Positions 7,629 to 16,174 of a stretch of 64,000 nt of DNA are shown piece after piece. Below the pieces are notes generated by a model. That model was not told the origin of the DNA. It made no database searches and saw only the letters and a list, made by a program, of their open reading frames with translations. Location of the stretch: the NCBI RefSeq assembly GCF_001956295.1, contig NZ_MRTD01000002.1:374501-438500 (forward strand), given 5' to 3'. The DNA is from Paenibacillus sp. FSL A5-0031. Lineage in GTDB: Bacteria; Bacillota; Bacilli; Paenibacillales; Paenibacillaceae. Made by a program: the position numbers and the translations under genes. Position 1 is the stretch's first letter; each line of letters begins with the position of its first letter.

Positions 7629-9785
7629 CTATTTGCTTAGTTTGAATTTAAGCGTTTCTACATCGCGGCTGTTTGGCCCAATGTACAGTTCAAAGTCACC
7701 AGGGTCGCTTGTGAAGGTCAGATCAGCATGATAATAACGCAGCTGTTTTTCCTCCAGCGTAAACGAGACCTCTTTGCTCTCTCCTGGCTGCAGCATCACC
7801 TTGCGGAATGCCTTTAGCTCTTGCAGTGGACGTACAACATCCCCCGCCATGTCGCGTACATACAGCTGTACGGTTTCCTCACCAGCGCGCGCCCCAGTGT
7901 TCGTTACTGTGATGTTTACATGCAATGGCTTAGAAGCACTCATCGTATCCATGGCCATCTTCGCTCCGCTGTAGGTAAAGGTTGTATAACCTAGCCCATA
8001 ACCAAACGGCAGCAGCGGTTCATTCGGAACATCCAAGTATTGAGATACGTATTTCACCTGCGCATCAGGTGCGCCCTGCGGCCTTCCCGTATTGAACCGG
8101 TTATAATAAACCGGCACTTGGCCTACGGAATGAGGGAACGACATCGACAGTCTTCCAGTCGGTTCCGACTCGCCGAACAATAATTCCGCAATGGCAGCGC
8201 CGCCTTCCGTACCTGGGAACCACGCCTCTAATACGGCATCCGATTGATCAATTACACCGTGCAGATCAAGCGGTCGACCGTTGAATAGGACAGTCACCAT
8301 CGGCTTGCCTAGCTGTTTCAGCTTAGCGATTAGCTCAAGCTGTACCTGCGGCAATCTAATATTCGACCGGCTAGCCGCTTCTCCGCTCATATCCGAATGC
8401 TCACCTAAAGCAAGCACCACGATATCTGCATCTTTAGCTGCAGCATATGCCGCTTGCCACTGCTCAGCCGTTGCGTCCTCAATACCGCAGCCTTCTGTCA
8501 CAGACAACAATGATGCATCTACTTTGCTTGCGATGCCTGCTGCCAGTTGTACCGCCTCTTCCTTGGAGCCAAGCCAAGACCAAGGTCCAAGAATATCGCC
8601 ACTTGCCGCGAAAGGACCAATCAAGGCAATTTTCTGCTCACGACCAAGCGGAAGAACACCATCATTTTTTACGAGGACACAGGATTTAAGAGCCAGCTCA
8701 CGCGCAGCCTTGCGATGTGCTGCTGAGCCTACAATTTCCAACTCACGCTCTTCATTCGCACCACGATACGGTTGATCGAACAATCCCAGCTTCTGCTTCA
8801 GCTCCAGAATGCGAAGTACAGCTTCGTCAATCAAAGCAACATCGATTTCATTCTCCTCAACAAGCCGCTGCAAATGATCCGTGTAACAGGTCGTCATCAT
8901 TTCAATATCGACGCCGGCTTTGATCGCCTTCATTGCCGCTTCTGACTCATCCGCTGCAACACCGTGCGGGATCAGCTCTTTTACTGCGCCCCAATCGGAG
9001 ATCAGCACACCGTCAAACGCCCATTCGCCGCGAAGAAGATCACGCATCAGCCACTTGTTTCCTGAAGCTGGAATGCCATCCACTGTATTGAATGCCGTCA
9101 TGACCATTTCGCAGCCTTCATCCAGCGCCGCTTTATATGCAGGCAAATAAAACTCGCGAAGCTGACGCTCAGACAGATCAACCGTGTTATAGTCGCGTCC
9201 ACCTTCTGCAGCTCCATATGCTGCAAAGTGTTTCACGCATGCTGCCACGCGGTTAATATCATTTGCAAGGTCTTTTCCTTGGAAGCCTCTTACGAAGGCT
9301 CTGGCGAATTCACTGTTCAAATATGGATCCTCGCCTGTCGATTCCATGACTCGGCCCCATCTTGGGTCCCTTACGAGATCGACCATCGGAGCGAACGTAA
9401 CGTGCACACCTGCCGCAGCAGCTTCCTTAGCAGCGATCTCGGCACTTTGTTCCGCCAGCTCCATATCCCATGAGCAGCCGATTGCCAGCGGTACAGGAAA
9501 GATCGTTTTGTAGCCATGGACGATATCCGCCATCACTAGAAGCGGAATGCCTAAGCGATTGTTCGCCAAATGCTGCTTCTGTATGTTAATGACTTCCCTC
9601 GCTCCTGTTAAGCCAAGTACGGAGCCTGTACCCCGAACCGTTTCTTCCGTTACGCCCATTTCAGCCATCGGTCCGGTAATTTGTCCATCCGCGCCTTCAA
9701 AGAATGGCGTCGCCAGCTGCAGCAGCTGCCCGATCTTCTCCTCAAGCGTCATGAGCTTTAGAAGAGCCGCAGGTTGCTTTTCCAT
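7629..9785 (-). CDS. GH3 beta-glucosidase, likely acting on sophorose and beta-1,2-glucooligosaccharides
   Basis: A 718-residue cytoplasmic GH3 enzyme without signal peptide. Domain 1 is a TIM barrel with RDPRWGRVMESTGEDPY and the KHFAAYG segment. The nucleophile is the Asp of VLISDWG (residue 264). An alpha/beta sandwich and a C-terminal fibronectin-III-like domain follow. The start was placed at the ATG at 9785: AGGAGG lies 9 nt upstream, whereas a TTG nine codons earlier has no ribosome binding site. The stop is 18 bp before the GH94 gene, so both are on one mRNA. In Listeria innocua the equivalent Lin1840 hydrolyses sophorose-type oligosaccharides, complementing the phosphorylase for short chains; linkage here is by context. 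Confidence 0.88.
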   Translation of the reverse strand: MEKQPAALLKLMTLEEKIGQLLQLATPFFEGADGQITGPMAEMGVTEETVRGTGSVLGLTGAREVINIQKQHLANNRLGIPLLVMADIVHGYKTIFPVPLAIGCSWDMELAEQSAEIAAKEAAAAGVHVTFAPMVDLVRDPRWGRVMESTGEDPYLNSEFARAFVRGFQGKDLANDINRVAACVKHFAAYGAAEGGRDYNTVDLSERQLREFYLPAYKAALDEGCEMVMTAFNTVDGIPASGNKWLMRDLLRGEWAFDGVLISDWGAVKELIPHGVAADESEAAMKAIKAGVDIEMMTTCYTDHLQRLVEENEIDVALIDEAVLRILELKQKLGLFDQPYRGANEERELEIVGSAAHRKAARELALKSCVLVKNDGVLPLGREQKIALIGPFAASGDILGPWSWLGSKEEAVQLAAGIASKVDASLLSVTEGCGIEDATAEQWQAAYAAAKDADIVVLALGEHSDMSGEAASRSNIRLPQVQLELIAKLKQLGKPMVTVLFNGRPLDLHGVIDQSDAVLEAWFPGTEGGAAIAELLFGESEPTGRLSMSFPHSVGQVPVYYNRFNTGRPQGAPDAQVKYVSQYLDVPNEPLLPFGYGLGYTTFTYSGAKMAMDTMSASKPLHVNITVTNTGARAGEETVQLYVRDMAGDVVRPLQELKAFRKVMLQPGESKEVSFTLEEKQLRYYHADLTFTSDPGDFELYIGPNSRDVETLKFKLSK

Positions 9786-9898
9786 ATCCGTGTTCCTCCT
9801 CGTAATAGCCAATCAAATTTATCGTTCTTATCGTTAATGTTTACAGGTCCTTCTGTCTTTACCACGCTTATGTCTTATGGCCAATATTTTTAACAATC

Positions 9899-9908
9899 GA
9901 AACGTTTC
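9899..9908. promoter_or_regulatory. LacI-type operator box 1
   Basis: Perfect palindrome GAAACGTTTC, about 12-22 bp downstream of the predicted transcription start of the GH3-GH94 mRNA. Position fits a roadblock/repression site for the local LacI-family regulator. Confidence 0.7.
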
Positions 9909-9926
9909 TATTGATTCCTAATTTGG

Positions 9927-9955
9927 ATTATAAACAATTCAAAAAGAGCCGTCAA
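9927..9955 (-). promoter_or_regulatory. Promoter of the GH3-GH94 operon
   Basis: On the minus strand -35 TTGACG (9955-9950), a 17-bp spacer and a perfect -10 TATAAT (9932-9927). This predicts a start near 9920 and a leader of about 135 nt. It is flanked by operator boxes 1 and 2. Confidence 0.8.
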
Positions 9956-9975
9956 TTGCTGTTTCATCTTTAATA

Positions 9976-9985
9976 GAAACGTTTA
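9976..9985. promoter_or_regulatory. LacI-type operator box 2
   Basis: GAAACGTTTA, one base off the perfect palindrome. It lies roughly 55-65 bp upstream of the GH3-GH94 start and about 80 bp upstream of the divergent start, so it could support repressor looping. Confidence 0.6.
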
Positions 9986-10026
9986 TATTACTAATATGAG
10001 ACTATTTTCCTGAATTAAAAAAACGC

Positions 10027-10055
10027 TTGAACCCGTCAAAACTTTGATCTATAAT
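10027..10055 (+). promoter_or_regulatory. Promoter of the solute-binding protein/permease operon
   Basis: -35 TTGAAC (10027-10032), 17-bp spacer, -10 TATAAT (10050-10055). The predicted start near 10062 falls inside operator box 3. A leader of about 265 nt precedes the first gene; I see no recognisable riboswitch in it. Confidence 0.75.
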
Positions 10056-10059
10056 GATG

Positions 10060-10073
10060 TCGAAACGTTTCGA
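10060..10073. promoter_or_regulatory. LacI-type operator box 3
   Basis: Perfect 14-bp palindrome TCGAAACGTTTCGA, covering the predicted transcription start of the transporter operon. It is the longest perfect copy of the four and probably the strongest repressor site. Confidence 0.75.
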
Positions 10074-10100
10074 ATCAATAAGCAGGTCTGGTTCTAAAGT

Positions 10101-10114
10101 TGTAAACGGTAATA
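10101..10114. promoter_or_regulatory. Possible cre (CcpA) site
   Basis: TGTAAACGGTAATA matches the cre consensus TGWNANCGNTNWCA at all but one position and lies downstream of the transporter promoter, where CcpA roadblocks act in Bacilli. The match is weak enough to occur by chance. Confidence 0.35.
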
Positions 10115-10127
10115 TATTTTGTTTATA

Positions 10128-10137
10128 GAAACGTTTC
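10128..10137. promoter_or_regulatory. LacI-type operator box 4
   Basis: Perfect GAAACGTTTC inside the transporter leader, about 65 bp downstream of the predicted start. A weaker second promoter (TTGTAA 10100-10105, 18-bp spacer, TATAGA 10124-10129) would overlap it. Confidence 0.65.
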
Positions 10138-10328
10138 ACCACATCAATTAGTATTTCTATATACTTGTGGCGAACGTTTTTGCTGCGGCAGGGAAAGCAA
10201 CATTTACCTGCTTATCAACACCCAGCTTAGGCTTATATATACGGCAAACAACAGCCGCCTGCGTGCATAACTTGCACGGATTCACAGCATAGTACTGATA
10301 ACAATCATTCACACAGGAGGAATAATTA

Positions 10329-11576
10329 ATGTTTAAGAAATCAGTGGCAACTGCACTAGCTAGCTCTATGCTGCTTATCGGCGCCCTCACTGCTTGCGGA
10401 AGCAACAACAGCAATGAAGGAGCAGCAAACGATAAAGTAACAATCAACGTATGGGGCATGGGTGAAGAAGCCAAATCCTTGCCGAAGATTGCAGAGCAAT
10501 TCATGGTTGAGAACCCTAACATTAAGGTCAATGTACAAGCACTTCCTTGGGATACGGCACATGACAAGCTGTTGACGGCTGTCGCTTCCAAAAAAGGTCC
10601 AGACGTGCTTCAAATGGGAACAACTTGGATTCCTGAGTTCGCATCCGCTAAAGCGCTTATGGATATCACTCCTTACGTAACTGAATATCCCGAACTTGCT
10701 GAAGCAAACTTCTACCCAGGATCGGTATCAACGACTAAATACGAAGATGCAACTGTAGGCGTGCCTTGGTACATCGACACTCGCGTGCTTTATTACCGTA
10801 CAGATCTACTGAAAGAAGTAGGCTACGATAAAGCTCCACAAACATGGGATGAGCTTAAAGATGCTGCAACAAAGCTTAAAGCTCGCGGCAAAAACAAATA
10901 CGGCATCAGCCTTGATGTTAAAGAACAATCGCTACTATTTATGTTCGCTCGTCAAAACGGCTCGAAGCTTATCGAGAACAACAAACCACAATTCAACCAA
11001 CCAGAATTCGTGGAAGCCGTTGAATATTTGGACAGCTTCTTCAAAGACGGCTCTGCACCGATTGATCTAGGTATGGATATTATCCCTGCATTTAAGGGTG
11101 AGGGTATCTCGCCAATGTTCATCAGCGGACCTTGGATGATTAAACTAATCAATGACCAAGCACCTGAGCTTGCAGGCAAATGGGCAACAGCTGTACTTCC
11201 TAAGAAAGAGAACAACCTTTCTTCTCTAGGCGGCTCTAACTTGTCTATTTTCCAACATACAACGCACAAAGAAGAAGCCTTGAAATTCCTTGCTTACATG
11301 AGCAAGCCTGAGACACAGCTGAAATGGCTGGAGCTTACAAACTCGCTTCCTTCCACGAAAAAAGCATGGGAAAACGAAGCTTTGACTAAAGATCCTAATG
11401 TAAAAGTTATCGGTGAGCAGTTGAACAGCTCGGAGCCTATGCCGCTTATTAAGCCATGGGAAGAAATTGCTCAAAACGTGCTATCGACATTCGAGAGAAT
11501 TTACCGCGGCAAGTCTGAAATTAAGAAGGAACTTGACAGCTTCAACGCCAAAGCTGAACAAATTTTGAATAAATAA
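10329..11576 (+). CDS. Sugar ABC transporter solute-binding lipoprotein (sophorooligosaccharide type)
   Basis: A 415-residue family 1 extracellular solute-binding protein. The signal peptide ends in the lipobox GALTAC, giving lipid-modified Cys23. A Ser/Asn/Glu-rich linker follows, then a two-lobed binding fold starting VTINVWGMGEEAKSLPKI. AGGAGG lies 7 nt before the ATG. It is first in the plus-strand operon with two permeases and is divergent from the GH3/GH94 genes, as for the sophorooligosaccharide-binding protein Lin1841 of Listeria. It would capture beta-1,2-glucooligosaccharides outside the membrane. No ATPase gene is in the operon; a shared MsmX-type ATPase elsewhere is expected. Confidence 0.88.
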   Translation: MFKKSVATALASSMLLIGALTACGSNNSNEGAANDKVTINVWGMGEEAKSLPKIAEQFMVENPNIKVNVQALPWDTAHDKLLTAVASKKGPDVLQMGTTWIPEFASAKALMDITPYVTEYPELAEANFYPGSVSTTKYEDATVGVPWYIDTRVLYYRTDLLKEVGYDKAPQTWDELKDAATKLKARGKNKYGISLDVKEQSLLFMFARQNGSKLIENNKPQFNQPEFVEAVEYLDSFFKDGSAPIDLGMDIIPAFKGEGISPMFISGPWMIKLINDQAPELAGKWATAVLPKKENNLSSLGGSNLSIFQHTTHKEEALKFLAYMSKPETQLKWLELTNSLPSTKKAWENEALTKDPNVKVIGEQLNSSEPMPLIKPWEEIAQNVLSTFERIYRGKSEIKKELDSFNAKAEQILNK

Positions 11577-11588
11577 TGATCGCCATCG

Positions 11589-11621
11589 CCGGCAGCGGTT
11601 CTGGAACAGAGCCGCTGCCGG
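11589..11621 (+). terminator. Hairpin between binding-protein and permease genes
   Basis: Perfect 10-bp G+C-rich stem CCGGCAGCGG (11589-11598) and CCGCTGCCGG (11612-11621) with no T-run. This is the usual intercistronic structure that lets the binding protein accumulate above the permeases, by partial termination or 3' protection. Confidence 0.65.
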
Positions 11622-11673
11622 TTCCATTAGAAATGGATAAAGCCAGGCGCTCATAGCAAAGGAAGGGTCGTTT

Positions 11674-12561
11674 ATGAAAGGCATCTCTCAGAGTAAGGCA
11701 CCGTATTTCTTTATCGCTCCAACGCTTATTTTGCTTACCTTATTTTCGTTATTGCCGATCCTTGTAGCCTTAATAATAAGCTTTACGGACATGGACTTGG
11801 CAGGCCTTGCTGACTGGTCCAATATTTCATTCGTCGGATTCAAAAACTATGTAGACGTGCTGGCTGATCCTATTTTCGTAAAAGCCATACTTAATACGTT
11901 GTTCTATGTGATCATCGGTGTTCCACTGGTTATCTTATGTTCACTTGCTATTGCGATCATGATTAATTTCGGCGCAAACCGTGCATTTAAAGCTTTCCGC
12001 GTCGTCTATTATATGCCATCAGTTACAAACGTTGTTGCCGTTGCTGTTGTATGGGGTTTCCTTTACAATCCGGCTTTCGGTCTGCTCAACTATATTCTTG
12101 ATTCGATTAATCTGCCTACGGTTCCATGGCTTCAAGATCCAGTCATGGCTAAAATATCGCTTATTCTGATGGCGGTATGGAGAGGGATCGGCCTCAATAT
12201 GATCATCTTCATCGCCGCGCTTCAAGGTATTCCGAAGTCTTATTACGAGGCGGCTCAGCTCGACGGTGCCAGCACATGGAAACAACTGACTTACATCACG
12301 ATTCCAATGCTGCGCTTCGCGATCTTCTTTGTATCGATCACTACCATGATTGGTTGGCTGCAATTTTTCGAAGAGCCATTCATTATGACCGACGGTGGTC
12401 CACTGGACAGCACAACATCTGTGGCCCTGTTTATTTATCGGAACGGCTTCCAGCTTAGCAACTTCGGATACGCGGCAGCAGGATCATTTGTCCTGTTCAT
12501 CGCAATCATTATTATTACGCTCGTACAATTCAGATTTCAAAATAAAGAAACGGATCTATAA
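11674..12561 (+). CDS. ABC sugar transporter permease, MalF/UgpA type
   Basis: A 295-residue inner-membrane permease with six predicted transmembrane segments. The EAA loop is YYEAAQLDGASTWKQLTYIT, the contact site for the ATPase. GGAAGGG lies 8 nt before the ATG at 11674. It is 97 bp after the binding-protein gene and 20 bp before the second permease. Together they form the import channel for the oligosaccharide captured by the lipoprotein. Confidence 0.88.
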   Translation: MKGISQSKAPYFFIAPTLILLTLFSLLPILVALIISFTDMDLAGLADWSNISFVGFKNYVDVLADPIFVKAILNTLFYVIIGVPLVILCSLAIAIMINFGANRAFKAFRVVYYMPSVTNVVAVAVVWGFLYNPAFGLLNYILDSINLPTVPWLQDPVMAKISLILMAVWRGIGLNMIIFIAALQGIPKSYYEAAQLDGASTWKQLTYITIPMLRFAIFFVSITTMIGWLQFFEEPFIMTDGGPLDSTTSVALFIYRNGFQLSNFGYAAAGSFVLFIAIIIITLVQFRFQNKETDL

Positions 12562-12581
12562 TCCAAACGGAGGTGTAATGG

Positions 12582-13430
12582 ATGAGTTCGCAAGCAAAAG
12601 CGTCAAGCGCCTCAAAAGGCGAAAAAGCGCTCAAGTGGATACTAGGCATATGCCTCGCGGTCGGCGGGGTATTGGTCATCCTTCCTTTCGTATGGATGAT
12701 CCTTTCTTCCTTCAAACCAGAGAGCGAGATTCAGAATATCCCGCCTACCTTACTGCCTGAACGCTTCACGACGGAAAATTTCAAGAACTTATTTGAGAAT
12801 ATGAACTTTGGCGTTTATTTGAAAAATACGCTCATTATCGTTTTCTTCTCCTTTATTGGCTTATTCCTGAATGCGATGGCTGGTTTCGGCTTCGCGAAAT
12901 ACAAATTCAAAGGCAGTAATAACTTGTTCTATATCGTACTTGCTACGATGATGATTCCTGGTCAGGTGACGATGATTCCGGTCTATCTAATCCTAAATGA
13001 AATGCATCTGACGAATACGATGATCGGTATCGTATTGCCCGGACTTGTCGGCGCCTTCGGTATATTCCTGTTCCGTCAGTTCATGGCTACCATTCCAGAT
13101 GAGCTGCTGGAAGCAACCCGTCTTGACGGTGCAAGTGAATTCCGGACGTTCATGCAAATCGTGCTTCCTATTTCGAAGCCGATACTTGCGGTACAGGGCA
13201 TATTAGCCTTTATTGGCGGATGGAACAGCTTCCTTTGGCCGCTTATTATCGCGAACGATGAGAAGCTCTACACTCTCTCCGTTGGTCTGTCATTGCTCAA
13301 AGGACAATACGGCGGCAACTATGCGCTCCAGATGGCTGGATCAACGTTTATGGTTGTGCCTATCATTATCATCTTTATCTTCTTCCAGAAGCATATTATT
13401 GAGAACTACGCGATCTCAGGCATCAAATAA
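12582..13430 (+). CDS. ABC sugar transporter permease, MalG/UgpE type
   Basis: A 282-residue permease with a charged N-terminus, six predicted membrane segments and the EAA loop LLEATRLDGASEFRTFMQIV. GGAGG lies 9 nt before the ATG at 12582. It is the last gene of the transporter operon and is followed at once by a strong terminator. It pairs with the MalF-type permease to form the heterodimeric channel. Confidence 0.88.
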   Translation: MSSQAKASSASKGEKALKWILGICLAVGGVLVILPFVWMILSSFKPESEIQNIPPTLLPERFTTENFKNLFENMNFGVYLKNTLIIVFFSFIGLFLNAMAGFGFAKYKFKGSNNLFYIVLATMMIPGQVTMIPVYLILNEMHLTNTMIGIVLPGLVGAFGIFLFRQFMATIPDELLEATRLDGASEFRTFMQIVLPISKPILAVQGILAFIGGWNSFLWPLIIANDEKLYTLSVGLSLLKGQYGGNYALQMAGSTFMVVPIIIIFIFFQKHIIENYAISGIK

Positions 13431-13434
13431 TAAC

Positions 13435-13486
13435 AGCAGGGGCTGTCTCTAAAGGTATGTTTAGACCTTTGAAGACAGCCCCTGCT
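13435..13486. terminator. Bidirectional terminator hairpin
   Basis: Perfect 14-bp stem AGCAGGGGCTGTCT (13435-13448) and AGACAGCCCCTGCT (13473-13486), with an inner AAAGGT/ACCTTT stem. It separates the plus-strand permease gene from the convergent MBL hydrolase gene. Confidence 0.8.
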
Positions 13487-13515
13487 ATGTCTTATAAGCA
13501 TTTCAGCTATATATG

Positions 13516-14610
13516 CTACCGCCACCACGCCGAGGACGGATACTCAGCCGCTTGAAGCAGTACAGTCTCTCCGATTTTCGGAGTCGAAATACGTGTTTTC
13601 ATCTCCTTAGCTGCCTTTACCGCTCGCTCCACAGGGTCGGTCCAATCATGCATGGCAAGTGTGAATGCACCCCAGTGTATCGGAATCATAATCTTTCCGC
13701 GAACGTCCAAGTGCGCCTGTACCGTTTCTTCCGGCATCATATGGATAGCTGCCCAGCGCTCATCATACTGTCCACATTCCATTAATGTGAGATCGAAGGG
13801 TCCGTATTTGTCGCCAATTTCTTTAAAGTGAGGACCATAGCCGCTATCTCCGCTGAAGAAGATGCGCGCCTCTCGGCCATGTATTACCCAAGAGCACCAA
13901 AGCGTTGCATCGCGATCCGTTAGACTTCTACCCGAGAAATGTCTTGCTGGCGTACAAGCCAGTTGAATCCCCTCATAAGAAAACTCATCCCACCAATCAT
14001 GCTCCTCTATAAGGGATGGATCTACTCCCCATCTTACCAAATGAGGCGCAACGCCAAGCGGCACAATAAAGCGTCTTACCTTATCCTTAAGCTTTACGAT
14101 CGAGCCATAGTCCAAATGATCGTAATGATCATGTGAAATGAGTACTGCATCGATCATCGGAAGCTGCTCCATCTCAAACGGCAGCTTATCGCTGAATCTT
14201 TTACCGCCTATAAACGGGAACGGGGACGGCGCTTTGCCGAACATCGGATCAAGCAGCAGTATTTTCCCGTCGATTGCAAGCAAAGCTGCAGAATGGCCAA
14301 ACCATGTAAGCTTAGGCTGATGCTGCCCGGCACCATATCCTTCACTCATCGACTCAACGACTAACGCTTTGCTTGGCCTAGCCATCTTATTGCCTTTCAT
14401 AAATTGAACGAGCAGCTTCAGCTTCTCGCTTGTTGTCGTATCCATGGCTGTAGGAATCGCATTTATAAATTTTTTACGGCCATATTGGTTCGAACGGCTT
14501 AACTGCTGCCGCCGCTCCTTCGATTGTGCTGCCCCAAAAGCAGGGTAATACTGGAGGACCAAATACAAAACAACTATGACTACCGCAATGATACTAACGA
14601 ATATGAGCAT
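13516..14610 (-). CDS. Membrane-anchored MBL-fold metallohydrolase (NAPE-PLD/UlaG-like)
   Basis: A 364-residue protein. An N-terminal transmembrane helix (about residues 2-20) is followed by a metallo-beta-lactamase domain. The metal motif is SHDHYDHLD; later ligands are in TPARHFSGR, FFSGDSGYG and the closing IPIHWGAF. The pattern matches the NAPE-phospholipase D/UlaG-like branch, which hydrolyses phosphodiester or lactone bonds. The ATG at 14610 is preceded by GGAGAGG at 9 nt; a TTG ten codons upstream has no site. It is monocistronic between two terminators. Substrate unknown. Confidence 0.82.
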   Translation of the reverse strand: MLIFVSIIAVVIVVLYLVLQYYPAFGAAQSKERRQQLSRSNQYGRKKFINAIPTAMDTTTSEKLKLLVQFMKGNKMARPSKALVVESMSEGYGAGQHQPKLTWFGHSAALLAIDGKILLLDPMFGKAPSPFPFIGGKRFSDKLPFEMEQLPMIDAVLISHDHYDHLDYGSIVKLKDKVRRFIVPLGVAPHLVRWGVDPSLIEEHDWWDEFSYEGIQLACTPARHFSGRSLTDRDATLWCSWVIHGREARIFFSGDSGYGPHFKEIGDKYGPFDLTLMECGQYDERWAAIHMMPEETVQAHLDVRGKIMIPIHWGAFTLAMHDWTDPVERAVKAAKEMKTRISTPKIGETVLLQAAEYPSSAWWR

Positions 14611-14654
14611 GCCTTTTAACCTCTCCTCTTGCCGTATCAATATCTACACGCAGA

Positions 14655-14698
14655 AAAACCGCTATTGAAGTATACGTTACTACTTCAACAACGGTTTT
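14655..14698. terminator. Terminator hairpin between GlsB-type and MBL genes
   Basis: Interrupted stem AAAACCG...TGAAGTA (14655-14672) with TACTTCA...CGGTTTT (14681-14698). On the minus strand it follows the GlsB-type gene. Confidence 0.55.
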
Positions 14699-14721
14699 AT
14701 CAAGTTTACGTAAAGATTAGA

Positions 14722-14973
14722 CTACGCGCGTCGTGTTCCCCGCAAGATTGCACTTAGCAGCAGTACGACTACAACAGCTCCAATGATAGCCGGGATGAGA
14801 GCAAATCCGCCCATCGTCGGTCCCCACGAGCCAAGAATTAGCGTACCTAACCAAGCTCCGATGAAGCCAGCTACGATGTTGCCGATAATTCCTCCCGGTA
14901 CGTCGCGCCCAACAAGCAAACCACCTAACCAACCAATTACTCCGCCAACGATTAATGTCCATAATAGACCCAT
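14722..14973 (-). CDS. GlsB/YeaQ/YmgE family small membrane protein
   Basis: An 83-residue protein with three hydrophobic segments and the family glycine pattern IVGGVIGWLGGLLVGRD near the N-terminus. These transglycosylase-associated proteins are small inner-membrane proteins often linked to general stress; no enzymatic activity is established. The start at 14973 has GAGGGG 9 nt upstream; an ORF extension of 22 codons further upstream lacks the family N-terminus. Confidence 0.85.
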   Translation of the reverse strand: MGLLWTLIVGGVIGWLGGLLVGRDVPGGIIGNIVAGFIGAWLGTLILGSWGPTMGGFALIPAIIGAVVVVLLLSAILRGTRRA

Positions 14974-15112
14974 ATTTTTTTGCCCCTCTCTGTCATTCGA
15001 TATAGCTATGATTAACCTCATATGGCTATTTTGAAACAAAACAGTCGAGTGTAATATATGGAAGAACAGAACTCGTTGTCATTTCAAGGCACTTTCTATG
15101 AATAGCTGGCTG

Positions 15113-16174
15113 CTAAGTAAGCGGCAGCGTCACCTCAAAAGAAGAACCCTCATTCAACCTGCTGTCTACACGAATATTGCCGTGGTGGAGCTCAACGATT
15201 TTATGGACGATCGACAAGCCTAATCCGCTGCCATCAGCCGTTCTCGTCCGCTGCTTGTCACCCTTATAGAAACGTTCAAAGATGCGGAGCTGATCCTCCG
15301 AAGAAATGCCAATACCCGTGTCTGTAATCTTTACTTTGACCTCATTGCCTAGGCGCTCCAGTACAATCTTAATGCTCCCTTTGGCAGGTGTAAATTTAAT
15401 TGCATTATGAAAGAGGTTTACCCAAACCTGACTAAGCATCTCTTCGCTCGCCGAAATTTCTACTTCCTCCAGCTCCAGTTCAAGTTCAAGTGCTTTGTCC
15501 AGCCACTGAGGCTCGCTAGCGAGCACAATGTTCTCAAGCTGCGCATCAAGCCTGTATCGCTTCGTATCCAGCTGCTGCTGCTCGGATTCGAGCGTTGTCA
15601 GCTTAAGCAGATTGTCACTAATTTTGGACAACCGTGTCGTTTCCTGCTCAATAATCGATAAGTAATGACGCTGCTCCTCAGGGCTGAGGTCCTCGCGCTG
15701 CAGCGTGCTCGCAAATCCGCGTATCGAGGTCAGAGGTGATTGAATTTCATGCGATACGTTAGAAATAAACTCCTGACGAAGCAGCTCTACCTGCTTCAGA
15801 TCATGCGCCATATCGTTGATGGACTGAATAACGTCCCCGAATTGACCATGAAATTTCTTGTCGCGATCCAAGGCCACATTGAAATCTCCCTTTGCCATTC
15901 GTTTTAGCGCATCGATCATTTCAACCCAAACTTCCCTCTGCTTCGGTCGTATCACCAAATTAACGATAGCGAAAAGCACAATAATAAATAAAATGCCCAG
16001 TCCCCAGTTCACCAGCTGCACTATATATTCAGGAAAGCGGACCTCATGTCTCGTGTAAAACCACTTCGTCAACCAATAGGCCAGGGAGAAGGCACTTCCG
16101 CTCAGTAGGAATACCATCGATGTAGCTCCTACAACACGCAGTGAAACTTCCCATTTTGACATTTTACGATTCAT
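15113..16174 (-). CDS. Two-component sensor histidine kinase
   Basis: A 353-residue membrane kinase. Two transmembrane segments (about 12-38 and 54-76) with only a short extracytoplasmic loop are followed by HAMP (about 75-128). HisKA has the phosphoacceptor His142 in NVSHEIQSPLTS, and the HATPase domain has its N box at VNLFHNAIKFTP. The start codon overlaps the regulator stop by 4 nt. The very short outside loop resembles intramembrane-sensing kinases that watch a partner transporter. The upstream genes of the same operon are the response regulator and an ABC exporter, so control of that exporter is a reasonable inference. Confidence 0.9.
   Translation of the reverse strand: MNRKMSKWEVSLRVVGATSMVFLLSGSAFSLAYWLTKWFYTRHEVRFPEYIVQLVNWGLGILFIIVLFAIVNLVIRPKQREVWVEMIDALKRMAKGDFNVALDRDKKFHGQFGDVIQSINDMAHDLKQVELLRQEFISNVSHEIQSPLTSIRGFASTLQREDLSPEEQRHYLSIIEQETTRLSKISDNLLKLTTLESEQQQLDTKRYRLDAQLENIVLASEPQWLDKALELELELEEVEISASEEMLSQVWVNLFHNAIKFTPAKGSIKIVLERLGNEVKVKITDTGIGISSEDQLRIFERFYKGDKQRTRTADGSGLGLSIVHKIVELHHGNIRVDSRLNEGSSFEVTLPLT

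Noticed and set aside
10062..10328. Riboswitch in the long leader of the transporter operon
   Set aside because: No recognisable aptamer core or terminator/antiterminator pair; operators and a possible cre site account for regulation.
10157..10591. 144-codon minus-strand frame overlapping the solute-binding protein start
   Set aside because: It lies opposite a well-supported lipoprotein gene, has no ribosome binding site and no family features.
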